Source: JAZDRH01 sp047470865 (GTDB lineage Bacteria > Pseudomonadota > Gammaproteobacteria > Pseudomonadales > Pseudomonadaceae). Taken from it: a DNA stretch of 64,000 bases. Shown in pieces: positions 9,033 through 17,700 of the stretch. The stretch is from assembly GCF_047470865.1 (NCBI RefSeq), contig NZ_JAZDRH010000003.1, positions 62,001 through 126,000 on the forward strand. The letters are read 5' to 3'. The position numbers were made by a program, and so were the translations under genes. The notes beneath the pieces are model-generated. The model was not told the origin of the DNA. It worked only from the letters and a program-made list of their open reading frames with translations, and did no database searches. Positions within the stretch are counted from its first letter, which is position 1. Each line of letters opens with the position of its first letter.

Positions 9033-11019
9033 CCTTGAAACACCTATTGATGGTGCCAAACAAGAGCAAATTCTTGAGAAATACGATAAAGCTTCTGTAC
9101 TGCGTAGTTTCTCTGATGTGCGTTTGCGTTATTTTGTGTTCGCCTTGGCGGTGGCCTATTCATTATTCCACCTCTATATTACCTATTGGCCAATGCCTGA
9201 GTTATTGCAGCGCAGTGCTCACGTTAGTATTGGTTTATGCTTAATCTTCTTGCTCTATCCTGCTCGTGGGAAATCAAATCGTGGCCGAGCCTCATGGCTA
9301 GATTGGTTATTGTTTGCAGGAAGTGCCGCCTCTGGTATTTATTTATTTGTTGAATACCAAGACATTATGACCACCCGTGGCGGCATTCCAAATACCATGG
9401 ATATTGCTTTTTCAATACTCACGGTAGTGCTCGTATTTGAATCAGCGCGGCGTATTATGGGTTGGGGCTTACCTTGTTTAGCCTTAATATTCTTGGCGTA
9501 TCCATTTATCAGTAGTTTTGATTTTATGCCTGATCGTTTGCTAACGCGCCCTTTTGATTTGGGTGATATTTTTGGGCAAATGTATTTGAAAACAGAGGGC
9601 ATTTTCTCTACTGCTATTGGTGCATCGGTTACTTTTATTTTTCTCTTTATCCTATTTGGCGCGTTTCTCGCTAAATCAGGAATGGGGCAGCTATTTAATG
9701 ACTTAGCACTGGCTTTGGCGGGGCATAAACAAGGTGGCCCAGCTAAAGTAGCGGTTATTTCTAGTGGTTTTATGGGGAGCATTAATGGTACGGCGGTAGC
9801 CAACGTGGTGGGTACAGGTGCATTTACCATTCCACTAATGAAAAAAATTGGCTATGACAAAAATTTTGCTGGTGCTGTAGAGGCCAGTGCTTCTGTGGGT
9901 GGGCAAATATTGCCTCCTATTATGGGCGCAAGCGCTTTTATTATGGCGGAAACCACAGGCGTAAGTTATGGCACTATTGCCTTGGCAGCCTTATTACCAG
10001 CCTTGCTTTATTACCTTGGTGTTATTGCTCAGGTTCACTTCCGAGCTGGTCGTGATAATTTAAAAGGTATTCCAAAAGCGGACTTGCCACGCGTAAAAGA
10101 AGTACTACGTGAACGTGGGCATCTGTTAATTCCCATTATTGGTTTAGTCGTCTTATTGTTTAATAATGTACCCGTTAGTTACTCTGCTTTTTACACCATT
10201 ATTATTACTATTATTATCAGTAGCTTGCGTAAATCAACACGGATGTCGATTAAAGATATTTTTGATGCGTTAGCAGATGGAGCGCGTCAATCGCTATCTG
10301 TGATGTCTGCTTGTGCTGTAGTAGGCATTATTATTGGTGTGGTCAGTTTAACTAGCTTTGGTAGTGTAATGACCTCATCCATTATGAGTATTGGCGCGGG
10401 TTCATTGTTCTTAACGCTGTTCTTTACCATGTTGGCGTCTATGCTGCTAGGTATGGGATTGCCATCAATTCCAGCGTATATCATCACGGCAACCATGGCT
10501 GCCCCAGCTTTAGCCAACTTCGATATTCCAATTTTAGTAGCACATATGTTTGTGTTCTATTTTGGTTTGTTTGCCAACATTACACCGCCAGTAGCCTTGG
10601 CATCATTTGCCGGAGCAGGTATTGCAGGTGGTGACCCAATGAAAACAGGCTTCTACTCATTAAAGCTGGCGTTAGCAGGTTTTATTGTACCTTTCATGTT
10701 TGTCTACAACCCTGCCATGTTAATGATAGATACAACGGGCTTAGTGATGACGGCTAAAGAGTTTCCATTGCCAAGCTTATGGGTAATAGCTTCTGTAACC
10801 ATTACGGCTATTATCGGTATTATTGCCTTGGGTTCAGCCGTAGAGGGTTATTTCAAGAGCAGCTTAAATTGGATACAGCGCCTGATTTTAGCCGCTGGCG
10901 CCTTTATGCTAATTGTTCCTGAAACAATAACGGACATTGCAGGTATCTGTATTGTGGCAGTAATTGTGGTATGGAATTGGAAACAAAAACCCAATGATCT
11001 AATAGCAAAAGGCGCTTAA
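9016..11019 (+). CDS. TRAP transporter fused 4TM/12TM permease
   Basis: A 667-aa inner-membrane protein uniting the small and large TRAP subunits. About four hydrophobic segments are followed by a DctM-like region with GAFLAKSGMGQLFNDLALAL, SGFMGSINGTAVANVVGTG and GMGLPSIPAYI motifs. It uses the sodium or proton gradient to import the ligand delivered by the TAXI protein upstream. AGGA lies 8 bases before ATG 9016; a GTG three bases earlier is also possible. A small hairpin overlaps the stop codon. Confidence 0.9.
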   Translation: MTTSNSLETPIDGAKQEQILEKYDKASVLRSFSDVRLRYFVFALAVAYSLFHLYITYWPMPELLQRSAHVSIGLCLIFLLYPARGKSNRGRASWLDWLLFAGSAASGIYLFVEYQDIMTTRGGIPNTMDIAFSILTVVLVFESARRIMGWGLPCLALIFLAYPFISSFDFMPDRLLTRPFDLGDIFGQMYLKTEGIFSTAIGASVTFIFLFILFGAFLAKSGMGQLFNDLALALAGHKQGGPAKVAVISSGFMGSINGTAVANVVGTGAFTIPLMKKIGYDKNFAGAVEASASVGGQILPPIMGASAFIMAETTGVSYGTIALAALLPALLYYLGVIAQVHFRAGRDNLKGIPKADLPRVKEVLRERGHLLIPIIGLVVLLFNNVPVSYSAFYTIIITIIISSLRKSTRMSIKDIFDALADGARQSLSVMSACAVVGIIIGVVSLTSFGSVMTSSIMSIGAGSLFLTLFFTMLASMLLGMGLPSIPAYIITATMAAPALANFDIPILVAHMFVFYFGLFANITPPVALASFAGAGIAGGDPMKTGFYSLKLALAGFIVPFMFVYNPAMLMIDTTGLVMTAKEFPLPSLWVIASVTITAIIGIIALGSAVEGYFKSSLNWIQRLILAAGAFMLIVPETITDIAGICIVAVIVVWNWKQKPNDLIAKGA

Positions 11020-11027
11020 CGCGCCTT
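11009..11027. terminator. Hairpin at the end of the TRAP operon
   Basis: The stem AAGGCGC/GCGCCTT with a 5-base loop includes the permease stop codon. No long T run follows, so terminator strength is uncertain. It lies between convergent genes. Confidence 0.5.
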
Positions 11028-11030
11028 AGC

Positions 11031-11672
11031 TTAGCTATTATTGGTTTGACTGCGTTGTTTTAATAGCAACGCAGTTGCTCTGGTATTTGCATCTAGTTTT
11101 TGTAGTAATTCAGCTTGGGTAGCCAGCAAGAGTGCTGTTTTACGGTACTCTGCAATAAGTGTTAATAATACCACTAATAAAAACATCACTAGGCTGCCAA
11201 AAAATAAGGCTAAGCTATATTGTCCAAGGCTCGTCATTAAATCTTTTGTAGGCGCATTGTCTTGAGCGTAGTTATATTTTTCTTGCTGAGTAAACCAGAC
11301 AATATAGGTGCCAATATCTTTAGTATCCACATTAGGTAGATTGGCTTGAATTTTTTCAATTAATTCAATTTTTTTCTCTACTGGTAAGCCATCTAGGCTT
11401 GAGTTTAGTAGCTTTGCCAGATCTTCTTGGGTTAAGTTTAGATCATAAAAAGTTTCATTATTTTTCTCAAGGTTGTCGTATAGCTTGTGAAAGGCATCCA
11501 TTAATTGCTGTTGCTTAGCACCACTGCTAGCGACTTTATCTTTAAAAGTAGCAATATCTGAGTCTTTATAGTCTTTAGGTGCACCTTGAAATAAACCAAT
11601 GCTGCTAAAAATACTTATACCAAGTAAGCAGGTCGCGATACATCCTAGTACCCACTGTAAAGCTTTAAGCAT
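11031..11672 (-). CDS. Hypothetical membrane protein with two membrane segments
   Basis: A 213-aa protein with a membrane segment near residues 7-28, a charged and probably helical periplasmic or cytoplasmic domain (about 35-145), a second membrane segment near 150-172 and a basic Gln/Leu-rich coiled tail. I do not recognise the family. It starts 10 bases after the TetR gene on the same strand and so is its operon partner. That suggests the repressor controls this protein, but the inducer is unknown. Confidence 0.65.
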   Translation of the reverse strand: MLKALQWVLGCIATCLLGISIFSSIGLFQGAPKDYKDSDIATFKDKVASSGAKQQQLMDAFHKLYDNLEKNNETFYDLNLTQEDLAKLLNSSLDGLPVEKKIELIEKIQANLPNVDTKDIGTYIVWFTQQEKYNYAQDNAPTKDLMTSLGQYSLALFFGSLVMFLLVVLLTLIAEYRKTALLLATQAELLQKLDANTRATALLLKQRSQTNNS

Positions 11673-11682
11673 GAAGAGATCC

Positions 11683-12258
11683 TTATTCTTTGAATTTTTT
11701 AAGTAGTTTAAAAGCCATTTGTTGTGCAGTTAAAGCTGAATTTTTTTGCTGCAGCAAACTTGACTGAGTAATAGCACCTAATAGTAATAGAGTTAATGAC
11801 TCAGTAAGTTGATCTTGTTTGCTTTCTTTCACCTTAGCCAGATCAAGCTGTTGCTTTATCAAATAACTCAAGCGTGCAAAATGCTGCTGGCAGGCACTCT
11901 GAGTGAAATGGGTAGGATCCGTAAACTCAGTTGCGATTTTTACAATATAGCAACCATGAAAAGCAGGTAGTTCAGGTTCTTGATTATTTATCCATCGATC
12001 TAGTGCATTAAATGTTTCAAAAATAGCGCGTTTACCAGGCAGGGCGCTGGATAAGTGTGCATTAAACCAATCAAGAAAATGGGCGCTGTAATCGTTAATG
12101 GTGGCTAAAACCAGATCATCTTTACTGGGAAAGTAGCTATACAGGGTTTTTTTAGCAATACCACAGGATTTTAGTATGAGATTAATACCTACCGCATTAA
12201 CGCTGTTTTGGTAAAAAAGCTTGAAAGCGCTATCGATAAGCTGTTGGCGTTTATTCAT
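11683..12258 (-). CDS. TetR-family regulator
   Basis: A 191-aa protein. The N-terminal helix-turn-helix spans residues about 5-50 with AFKLFYQNSVNAVGINLILK and GIAKKTLYSYFPSKDDLVLA, close to the YcdC/AcrR style. The C-terminal ligand domain is not assignable. It leads a two-gene operon with the membrane protein at 11031. The upstream spacer has repeated GGTATAA half-sites (12330-12336 and 12346-12352) with an opposed TTATACC (12299-12305), a possible self-operator. Confidence 0.82.
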   Translation of the reverse strand: MNKRQQLIDSAFKLFYQNSVNAVGINLILKSCGIAKKTLYSYFPSKDDLVLATINDYSAHFLDWFNAHLSSALPGKRAIFETFNALDRWINNQEPELPAFHGCYIVKIATEFTDPTHFTQSACQQHFARLSYLIKQQLDLAKVKESKQDQLTESLTLLLLGAITQSSLLQQKNSALTAQQMAFKLLKKFKE

Positions 12259-12298
12259 AGCCTTAGGCGTAACCTATAAATGAATTATGCCTACTAGC

Positions 12299-12352
12299 TT
12301 ATACCAGTATTTTTTATAAGGTTAAAATAGGTATAACTAAAGTTAGGTATAA
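12299..12352. promoter_or_regulatory. Possible TetR self-operator half-sites
   Basis: TTATACC (12299-12305) faces two direct GGTATAA copies (12330-12336 and 12346-12352) in the AT-rich spacer just upstream of the TetR gene. The two direct copies are 16 bp apart. It is suggestive only, because the words are AT-rich and could recur by chance. Confidence 0.3.
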
Positions 12353-12381
12353 ATTATACAAATAGGTAATCTATCACATAA

Positions 12382-12407
12382 AAAACCGTCAGGAGGCTGA
12401 CGGTTTT
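12382..12407 (-). terminator. Terminator downstream of the lipoprotein gene
   Basis: A perfect 11-bp stem, AAAACCGTCAG (12382-12392) with CTGACGGTTTT (12397-12407), has a 4-base loop. On the minus strand it ends in a T run just after the stop at 12415. Confidence 0.88.
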
Positions 12408-12414
12408 GACTGAA

Positions 12415-12987
12415 CTATAATCCATCTTCTTTATAAATATGGGTACGATCTTCAGATTTGCGCTTTAAAAAATCACTATAAGTTTCGTCAAAAGCTGCTT
12501 TGGCTTGTGCGGCATGTTGCGCTGCCCAAGCTTTGCCTTCTGCAGATACAGTTACAGCATTGGTTTCTTGCATCCATAGTTGTGCTTGTGCTTTCTTTTT
12601 CGGATCAATCACAGTGTAAGGCTTAAAGTCAAAATTAACTTTTAAAGCACCTAATGTAGGTTTGACATGCACAAAATAAACTTTATTGGCTTCTAAGCTG
12701 GCCGTCATTACATCAGGGGTTCCACCTGTCACCATAAATACATGACGGCCTGGCGTAGTGGCGTAAGTAAAATGCTCGCCTTTATTTAGGGAGACTAGAT
12801 AGTTTTCACGGTTGTAGATAGCTGCTGTTTTATTAGAGAAATCATTGGCACGAATAAAATGCACTAAAACTTGCCCCTGAGCTGGCCTTTCTAGTGTTTT
12901 TGTTGAAGTATTTAACTGCGTTTGTTGGCTGGCGCAACCTGCAAGTAACCATCCAATGAGTAGTATTGATGTAAGCTGTTTTAGCAT
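12415..12987 (-). CDS. Putative lipoprotein, DUF2846-like
   Basis: A 190-aa protein with a lipoprotein signal peptide ending LLAGC, so probably membrane-anchored in the periplasm. The following domain (GQVLVHFIRAND, then TPGRHVFMV near the middle) resembles DUF2846 proteins, whose function is unknown. The C-terminal 60 residues are charged and helical. The start is ATG 12987, since a longer reading adds 38 residues that would displace the signal peptide. It stands alone with a strong terminator. Confidence 0.7.
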   Translation of the reverse strand: MLKQLTSILLIGWLLAGCASQQTQLNTSTKTLERPAQGQVLVHFIRANDFSNKTAAIYNRENYLVSLNKGEHFTYATTPGRHVFMVTGGTPDVMTASLEANKVYFVHVKPTLGALKVNFDFKPYTVIDPKKKAQAQLWMQETNAVTVSAEGKAWAAQHAAQAKAAFDETYSDFLKRKSEDRTHIYKEDGL

Positions 12988-13300
12988 GGTGAATTCCATT
13001 TGTGATTGATTGCAAAATGCTATCAATAAATTACGTGGAATACCTGTATGAAGAAATAGCAAGAAACAAGATTTAGCTAAATTTAGCGCTACATTTGTCA
13101 CAAAGTTTAATAATTGCTACCTGAGTCAGCCCTAGCTTTAGCTCTTATACACCTTTGCTTGCGTGTTGATAAAGCCATTATAAAGCGTAGTTTTTAGCCT
13201 AGATGCAACATAAATAGGTTATACACACCCTCTATATTATGAGCTAGTATGTATAGTGCTGCTTAGTGGTAAGCTTAGACTAAGCAGCATCATAAGGCTG
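12988..13300. other. Intergenic region (313 bp)
   Basis: No coding frame is supported here. It contains one isolated exact DnaA-box word TTATACACA (13219-13227) and an 11-bp hairpin, TGCTGCTTAGT/ACTAAGCAGCA (13257-13267 with 13279-13289), just beyond the acetyltransferase stop. The hairpin lacks a T run on the minus strand, so it may be a weak terminator or a transcript-stabilising structure. Confidence 0.5.
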
Positions 13301-13783
13301 TTAAAGTTGCTTTAGCATCCATACATCGCATTTGCCGTGCGGTGTACCTTCTAAAGGTGCAGATAGGTGCTCAAACCCCAGCTTTTCATAGAGCTTAATA
13401 GCGGCTATCATGTTCGACAGCGTATCTAAATAACAGCGTTGGTAACCCTGCTCTCTAGCAAATGTTAAACAGGCTTCGGTTAGGGTTTTGCCTAAACCAA
13501 GCCCACGGCTTTCTTCGAGTAAAAAAAGCTTACGTAATTCGCAGGTAGTAGTGCTATTGTTAAAGGCGGCTAGACCGCAACCTCCTACGATTTTATTACC
13601 TATTTTAGCCACCAAATAGAGGCTTTTAGTGTTTGCCGTATAATGTTGGCTCATGTGCGATACTTCAGCGTCACCAGGGCCGAAACCTTCCCCTACGGCA
13701 CCGTACTCTTCGCCAACGCGTTTAATAATTTGGCAAATCTCGGCATCATATTCAGGGCGAATAACTTCAAGTTGATATGACAA
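13301..13783 (-). CDS. GNAT-family N-acetyltransferase
   Basis: A 160-aa single-domain acetyltransferase. The acetyl-CoA loop is ESRGLGLGKTL (around residues 90-100) after LRKLFLL, with the C-terminal KLYEKLGF motif. The N-terminus EVIRPEYDAEICQIIKRVGEEYGAVGEGFGPGDAEV resembles small GNATs whose substrates are not known. It stands alone in the minus direction. Confidence 0.82.
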   Translation of the reverse strand: MSYQLEVIRPEYDAEICQIIKRVGEEYGAVGEGFGPGDAEVSHMSQHYTANTKSLYLVAKIGNKIVGGCGLAAFNNSTTTCELRKLFLLEESRGLGLGKTLTEACLTFAREQGYQRCYLDTLSNMIAAIKLYEKLGFEHLSAPLEGTPHGKCDVWMLKQL

Positions 13784-13877
13784 AATTTACCTCCACAGGT
13801 TTTAATACAGGTTTGTCTTCATCTAAATAGACGACCTGCTTTTATAAAGTGAAAAAATGCAAGGAGCAAGTTTTCCC

Positions 13878-14270
13878 ATGACAGAACAAAAAAATTATTA
13901 CTTTTGGCTATTTATTGAACAAGAATTGAGGGATTTACAGCCTGCCTTTGCTAAATATTTCCCTGAACACCATCTCGAGTGGGATTGTGAAAATTATTGG
14001 GAATGGCTAACAGATGATCAAGGAACACCTGAGATTCCTTGGTTGAACATTAATCGTCCGCATCAGTTTGTAGAAGGTGATGGCGGCTGCTATGAAGAGC
14101 CGCTGGTGGTTAATTTTACCAGCCCAACAATGGATACCGCAGCGGTTTTAGCCTTAGCGCAAAGGGTAAGCAATGGTTTGAACACAACAGTATTTGTTGG
14201 CACGCAAACATATCTGCAAGGTGATGAACGTAGCTATCATATTGATTATGAGCTTGAGCCAGAGAAGTAA
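13878..14270 (+). CDS. Hypothetical protein, first gene of the NADAR operon
   Basis: A 130-aa acidic soluble protein rich in Trp, Tyr and Glu, beginning MTEQKNYYFWLFIEQELRDL. It has no signal peptide or membrane segment. The family is not recognised. I choose ATG 13878 with AAGGAG upstream at 13861-13866; an ATG seven codons earlier overlaps that ribosome site. The NADAR gene begins one base after its stop, so the two are almost certainly co-transcribed and may act together. Confidence 0.65.
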   Translation: MTEQKNYYFWLFIEQELRDLQPAFAKYFPEHHLEWDCENYWEWLTDDQGTPEIPWLNINRPHQFVEGDGGCYEEPLVVNFTSPTMDTAAVLALAQRVSNGLNTTVFVGTQTYLQGDERSYHIDYELEPEK

Positions 14271-14271
14271 G

Positions 14272-15147
14272 ATGAGCAAGAAAACTTTTACAATTGACAA
14301 TCCAATGCCGCCGTTGTGGCTACGTTTACCAGGACTATCCCGTTTCTCTATCGGCTGGCGCATGGGGTACGGTGAAGATTACCGCTATCAGTGGGGTGAT
14401 TGGTACATGTCTCTTAGCAAAGAGGATCAACAACAGTATCAAATAGTGTTCCCTGAACCAGCTATGTGGGCGGGTTATTATGCTGAGGATGAAAAAGCTG
14501 AAGATGAAGAATGGGTTGATCCAGATAATGTGCATGGCTACCTGACTTGGCAAAAAGGTGGAGTGCTTAAATACAACCGTTCGCAATTGATTAAACAAGG
14601 CAAGGTCTTTACCGAAGAAGATTTGATCTGTTTTTGGAAACCAGAACCTTATGTGGTGAATAAAGCTTGTCTAGGTCAGTGGCAGCCTTCTGTTTTCTCA
14701 GTTGATGCGGATCAGTATTCCTGTGCTGAACAGTACATGATGGCTGAAAAAGCACGTTTATTTGACGATGAAACAATGCGTCAAAAAATCATGCAAGCCA
14801 CTGCGCCTAAAGCCATGAAGGCCTTTGGGCAAAAAGTACAAAATTTTGATCAAACGGTGTGGGATGAAACAAAGGCAACACTGATTTTAGAAGGCAATTA
14901 CCACAAGTTTTCACAAAACCCACAGATGATGGCGTTTCTACTGGCAACAGGCGACAAAATATTGGTTGAAGCTAGCCTACTTGATCGTATTTGGGGTGTT
15001 GGTTTAGCACAGGATAATGAAAAAATACTCAATCCTAGAACATGGCAAGGAGATAACTTATTAGGTTTTGCTTTAATGGAAGTACGTGATGAGCTACGCC
15101 GTGTGTATGCTAATTATGACAAAATTGATTGGTCAAAATTTACATGA
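14272..15147 (+). CDS. NADAR domain protein with N-terminal extension
   Basis: A 291-aa protein. Residues about 120-280 match the NADAR (YbiA/DUF1768) fold: FWKP at the start, SCAEQYMMAEKARLF, ILEGNYHKFSQNP, LVEASLLDRIWGVG and a final GDNLLGFALMEVRD. NADAR enzymes cleave N-glycosidic bonds of ADP-ribose-type substrates. Some reverse DarT1-type DNA ADP-ribosylation, and YbiA has been linked to riboflavin intermediates. The first ~120 residues, rich in Trp, Tyr and acidic residues, are an added domain I cannot name. The start is ATG 14272; the longer frame overlaps the previous gene. Its stop overlaps the next start (ATGA). No DarT toxin is visible nearby. Confidence 0.82.
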   Translation: MSKKTFTIDNPMPPLWLRLPGLSRFSIGWRMGYGEDYRYQWGDWYMSLSKEDQQQYQIVFPEPAMWAGYYAEDEKAEDEEWVDPDNVHGYLTWQKGGVLKYNRSQLIKQGKVFTEEDLICFWKPEPYVVNKACLGQWQPSVFSVDADQYSCAEQYMMAEKARLFDDETMRQKIMQATAPKAMKAFGQKVQNFDQTVWDETKATLILEGNYHKFSQNPQMMAFLLATGDKILVEASLLDRIWGVGLAQDNEKILNPRTWQGDNLLGFALMEVRDELRRVYANYDKIDWSKFT

Positions 15148-15461
15148 GTGCTACATCGGCCCAATGGCGCGATAATGTGCGCTCACGCATTGCCTTGCAA
15201 GGTTTTGCTGATCGACATTTAGCGGGCTGGGATATTCTTGATGTGCATTGCATTCCTGAGCATTTTCAAGAAGGCACAGAGATCGATTTTTATTGCTGCA
15301 ATGAACACTTAGGTTGCCTGCTACGTTTGCGCTCAGCGGCAGTCGCTAAGTGCTCATTAATTGAAGAGCCGCAAATGCTTTGGGTGGTAGTAGAGCAACC
15401 TTTTCATGAGTTTACTGAACAATTACTAATAGATGCTTTACAGAAAGTGACTATTAAGTAA
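15144..15461 (+). CDS. Hypothetical protein, third gene of the NADAR operon
   Basis: A 105-aa soluble protein beginning MSATSAQWRDNVRSR. It has several cysteines in the middle (DVHC, FYCC, LGCLLRL, AKCSL) and no membrane segment. The family is not recognised. The start codon overlaps the NADAR stop (ATGA), showing translational coupling. The cysteines are irregular and do not form an obvious zinc ribbon. Confidence 0.65.
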   Translation: MSATSAQWRDNVRSRIALQGFADRHLAGWDILDVHCIPEHFQEGTEIDFYCCNEHLGCLLRLRSAAVAKCSLIEEPQMLWVVVEQPFHEFTEQLLIDALQKVTIK

Positions 15462-15833
15462 AAAATGCTTTGATCAGCTCGGCGGTGGTTAGCTCAGTGA
15501 AAATAGATACATTAAAATAGATGAATACCATTTAATATCATTATTTATTTGATAAATAATCAGTCTGTTAGTTTATAAGTATACAGGTTTTACAAGAGAT
15601 TTTAGGTGACGTACAAGGTATATATGGCTAATTAGAAATGAATTGAGGGAGAGTGCTGCTAATTTGGTCGGTATGATAGTAAGTTTTTAATTGTTTTTAA
15701 TAGATATCTGGGTATGAAGGTTACCAAGAGAGTGAGAAGATGCTTACATCCCTCACTGATGCTAGTGATAAACTGAAAAAATATAATTATTATAAATATA
15801 TAGCGACCCATGTACAGTTTCTTAGATAAATAC
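15462..15833. other. AT-rich intergenic region (372 bp)
   Basis: The base composition is markedly more AT-rich than the flanking genes. A 66-codon minus-strand frame (15659-15859) crosses it, but its start lies inside the next gene, it has no ribosome site and it is low complexity, so I do not call it. No clear terminator or promoter was seen. Confidence 0.4.
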
Positions 15834-16286
15834 TCACATAAGGTAAAAAATAGTTTCACATAATGCAGTTATAGCTACCCAAATTAATGTGCTGGCTAAA
15901 GTGAGATTTAAAGTAATTTTGATTCTATTTTGAGTGCGTTGTAGCTTTTTTAAATAACTAAAAAAAGAAGCTATCAGAATACAGAATAAGAAAGCCGGAG
16001 GAATAATTACGTATTGAAAAATTAATGATACATCATTGCTTTCTTGGGTGAAATACAGCCACATAGTAGAAAAATAAGCACGTAATAAGAAAATAATTGG
16101 ATAAATTGCCAGCGCTATGAGCACTATGTCCGTAGATAAGCGGTACTTATTTTTAGACGGGATATTTAAGTTAAAAGCATTAATTAGCGATGTGTTTATT
16201 AGCACAAAAAAGAGGCCGCCTAGCACTAACAATACGGCGAAATACACTACAAATTGGCTGAAAGACACGTAAGGCAAGAACAGCAT
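15834..16286 (-). CDS. Hypothetical four-helix membrane protein
   Basis: A 150-aa protein with about four hydrophobic segments (near residues 10-32, 50-70, 87-108 and 125-147) and short basic loops. The AT-rich codon use is unlike the neighbouring NADAR and RND genes, a hint of acquisition or relaxed selection. I do not recognise the family. It diverges from the RND efflux operon; the spacer between them carries the SoxR-type promoter. Confidence 0.5.
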   Translation of the reverse strand: MLFLPYVSFSQFVVYFAVLLVLGGLFFVLINTSLINAFNLNIPSKNKYRLSTDIVLIALAIYPIIFLLRAYFSTMWLYFTQESNDVSLIFQYVIIPPAFLFCILIASFFSYLKKLQRTQNRIKITLNLTLASTLIWVAITALCETIFYLM

Positions 16287-16502
16287 AACGAATATTCCCC
16301 TGATGAATAAACCTGTTGAACGCTTTGAACCGCGTGCTAAAAGTACAGAATAATGGGAGGGAAACTATAGTGATGCAGCATGCACTAGGCTAGAAAGATG
16401 CCAGCATGGTTAAGCTCAGATACAGCCAAAATAAAAAAACTAGCGAGCTGTACATGATTAATTCAGCTTTTCAAATTTAGTAAAATATTTACACTTTAAG
16501 GC

Positions 16503-16533
16503 TTTACCTCAAGTTAACTTTAGGTTGTAGCAT
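16503..16533 (+). promoter_or_regulatory. SoxR box and promoter of the RND efflux operon
   Basis: CCTCAAGTTAACTTTAGG (16507-16524) matches the known SoxR-binding palindrome of pseudomonads and enterics. It sits between a possible -35 (TTTACC, 16503-16508) and -10 (TAGCAT, 16528-16533) with a 19-bp spacer. That unusually long spacing is characteristic of MerR/SoxR-activated promoters. It is about 40 bp upstream of the adaptor gene. Confidence 0.85.
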
Positions 16534-16564
16534 AGCGCCATCATGAATTATTGAGAGCGCTGCT

Positions 16565-17695
16565 ATGGCAAATTTATCGATTTCTTCAGGCGTTACTCCA
16601 ACGAAAGGACGTAAGGTTCTAATACTTATTGGAACTATTGCAGTACTTGCCGTTGTGGCAACGGTTTTAATTGTATGGCGTCAAGTTAAGCAAGGAGATG
16701 CAGCAGGCTGGGGTAGTGCTCCCGTACAGGTAGCGGCAACTCAGGTGCAAAAGCACAGTTTAGGGCAAAGTTTACAAGCAATTGGTTCGCTCACAGCTGT
16801 ACAGCAAGTGCAGCTAGCACCTGAAGTGGAAGGACGTATTGTACAGTTGGCATTTGAGTCTGGCGCACAGGTACAGCAAGGTGATTTGTTAGTGCAGTTA
16901 TTTGATGCGCCGGAGCAAGCTGATTTGGCGCAAGCCAATGCCGCACTGAATCTAGCACAAGCCCATCTTAAACGCGGGCGTGAGCTAGCACCTATTGGTG
17001 CTTTGGCTAAAGAAACACTTGATCAGCGCAGTGCCGAAGTGACCCAGGCAAAGGCGCGTGTACAGCAAGCACAGGCCCGTTTATTACAAAAGCAAATTCG
17101 TGCACCTTTCAGTGGTGTATTAGGTGTTCGTCAAGCCAACTTGGGGGAATACCTAACGCCGGGGCAAGAAGTTATTAGCCTTACAGATTTATCTAGGCTG
17201 TATGTCAATTTCTCGTTACCACAGCAAGCGCTGCAGCAAGCAAAAATTGGTGCATCAGTAGCGCTCAAAAGTGATGCATATCCAGACCAAACCTTTTATG
17301 CCACCGTCAGCGCCGTTGAGCCTTGGGTTGATGCTTCAACACGTAATCTAAAAGTGCAAGCTGTGCTTGAGAACAAGGCATTAATGTTAAGGCCAGGCAT
17401 CTTTGTCGAGGTTGCCTTAGCTATGCCAGATCAACAAGATGTGCTGCTCATTCCTGCTACAGCTGTACAGCTGTCTGCATTTGGCGACAGCGTTTTAGTT
17501 ATTCGAGGTGAGCAAGCGATACAACAAGGCACTGCTGAGTCTGTGCAGGTGACAGTAGGTCGTCGCATGGGCGATAAAGTCGTCATTGAAAAAGGACTGC
17601 AAGCAGGTGATGTCGTTATTACTAAAGGGCAATTACGCGTGCAACCTGGGGCTGTTGTTGAAGTAACAGAACATGTAGCCGTTACTGCGGAGTAA
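16565..17695 (+). CDS. RND efflux periplasmic adaptor (membrane fusion protein)
   Basis: A 376-aa HlyD/AcrA-type adaptor. It has an N-terminal membrane anchor (about residues 20-42), a lipoyl half-motif (LAPEVEGRIVQLAFESGAQV), a coiled hairpin rich in Gln and Ala, the second lipoyl half (IRAPFSGVLGVRQANLGEYL) and a beta-barrel domain (NVKVQA-like strand, RPGIFVEV). It links the inner-membrane pump encoded 5 bp downstream to an outer-membrane channel, which is not encoded in this window. The arrangement resembles mexH of the SoxR-regulated mexGHI-opmD system. A SoxR box precedes it. Confidence 0.9.
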   Translation: MANLSISSGVTPTKGRKVLILIGTIAVLAVVATVLIVWRQVKQGDAAGWGSAPVQVAATQVQKHSLGQSLQAIGSLTAVQQVQLAPEVEGRIVQLAFESGAQVQQGDLLVQLFDAPEQADLAQANAALNLAQAHLKRGRELAPIGALAKETLDQRSAEVTQAKARVQQAQARLLQKQIRAPFSGVLGVRQANLGEYLTPGQEVISLTDLSRLYVNFSLPQQALQQAKIGASVALKSDAYPDQTFYATVSAVEPWVDASTRNLKVQAVLENKALMLRPGIFVEVALAMPDQQDVLLIPATAVQLSAFGDSVLVIRGEQAIQQGTAESVQVTVGRRMGDKVVIEKGLQAGDVVITKGQLRVQPGAVVEVTEHVAVTAE

Positions 17696-17700
17696 TACTT

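Noticed and set aside
13219..13227. Isolated exact DnaA-box word TTATACACA
   Set aside because: A single copy in an AT-rich spacer is expected by chance at about this rate; no further boxes are near it.
13878..15461. A DarT-NADAR toxin-antitoxin pair
   Set aside because: Neither small partner shows a DarT-like ADP-ribosyltransferase motif that I can see, so no toxin is called.
15659..15859. 66-codon minus-strand frame in the AT-rich spacer
   Set aside because: Its start lies inside the neighbouring membrane protein gene, it has no ribosome site, and the composition is low complexity.
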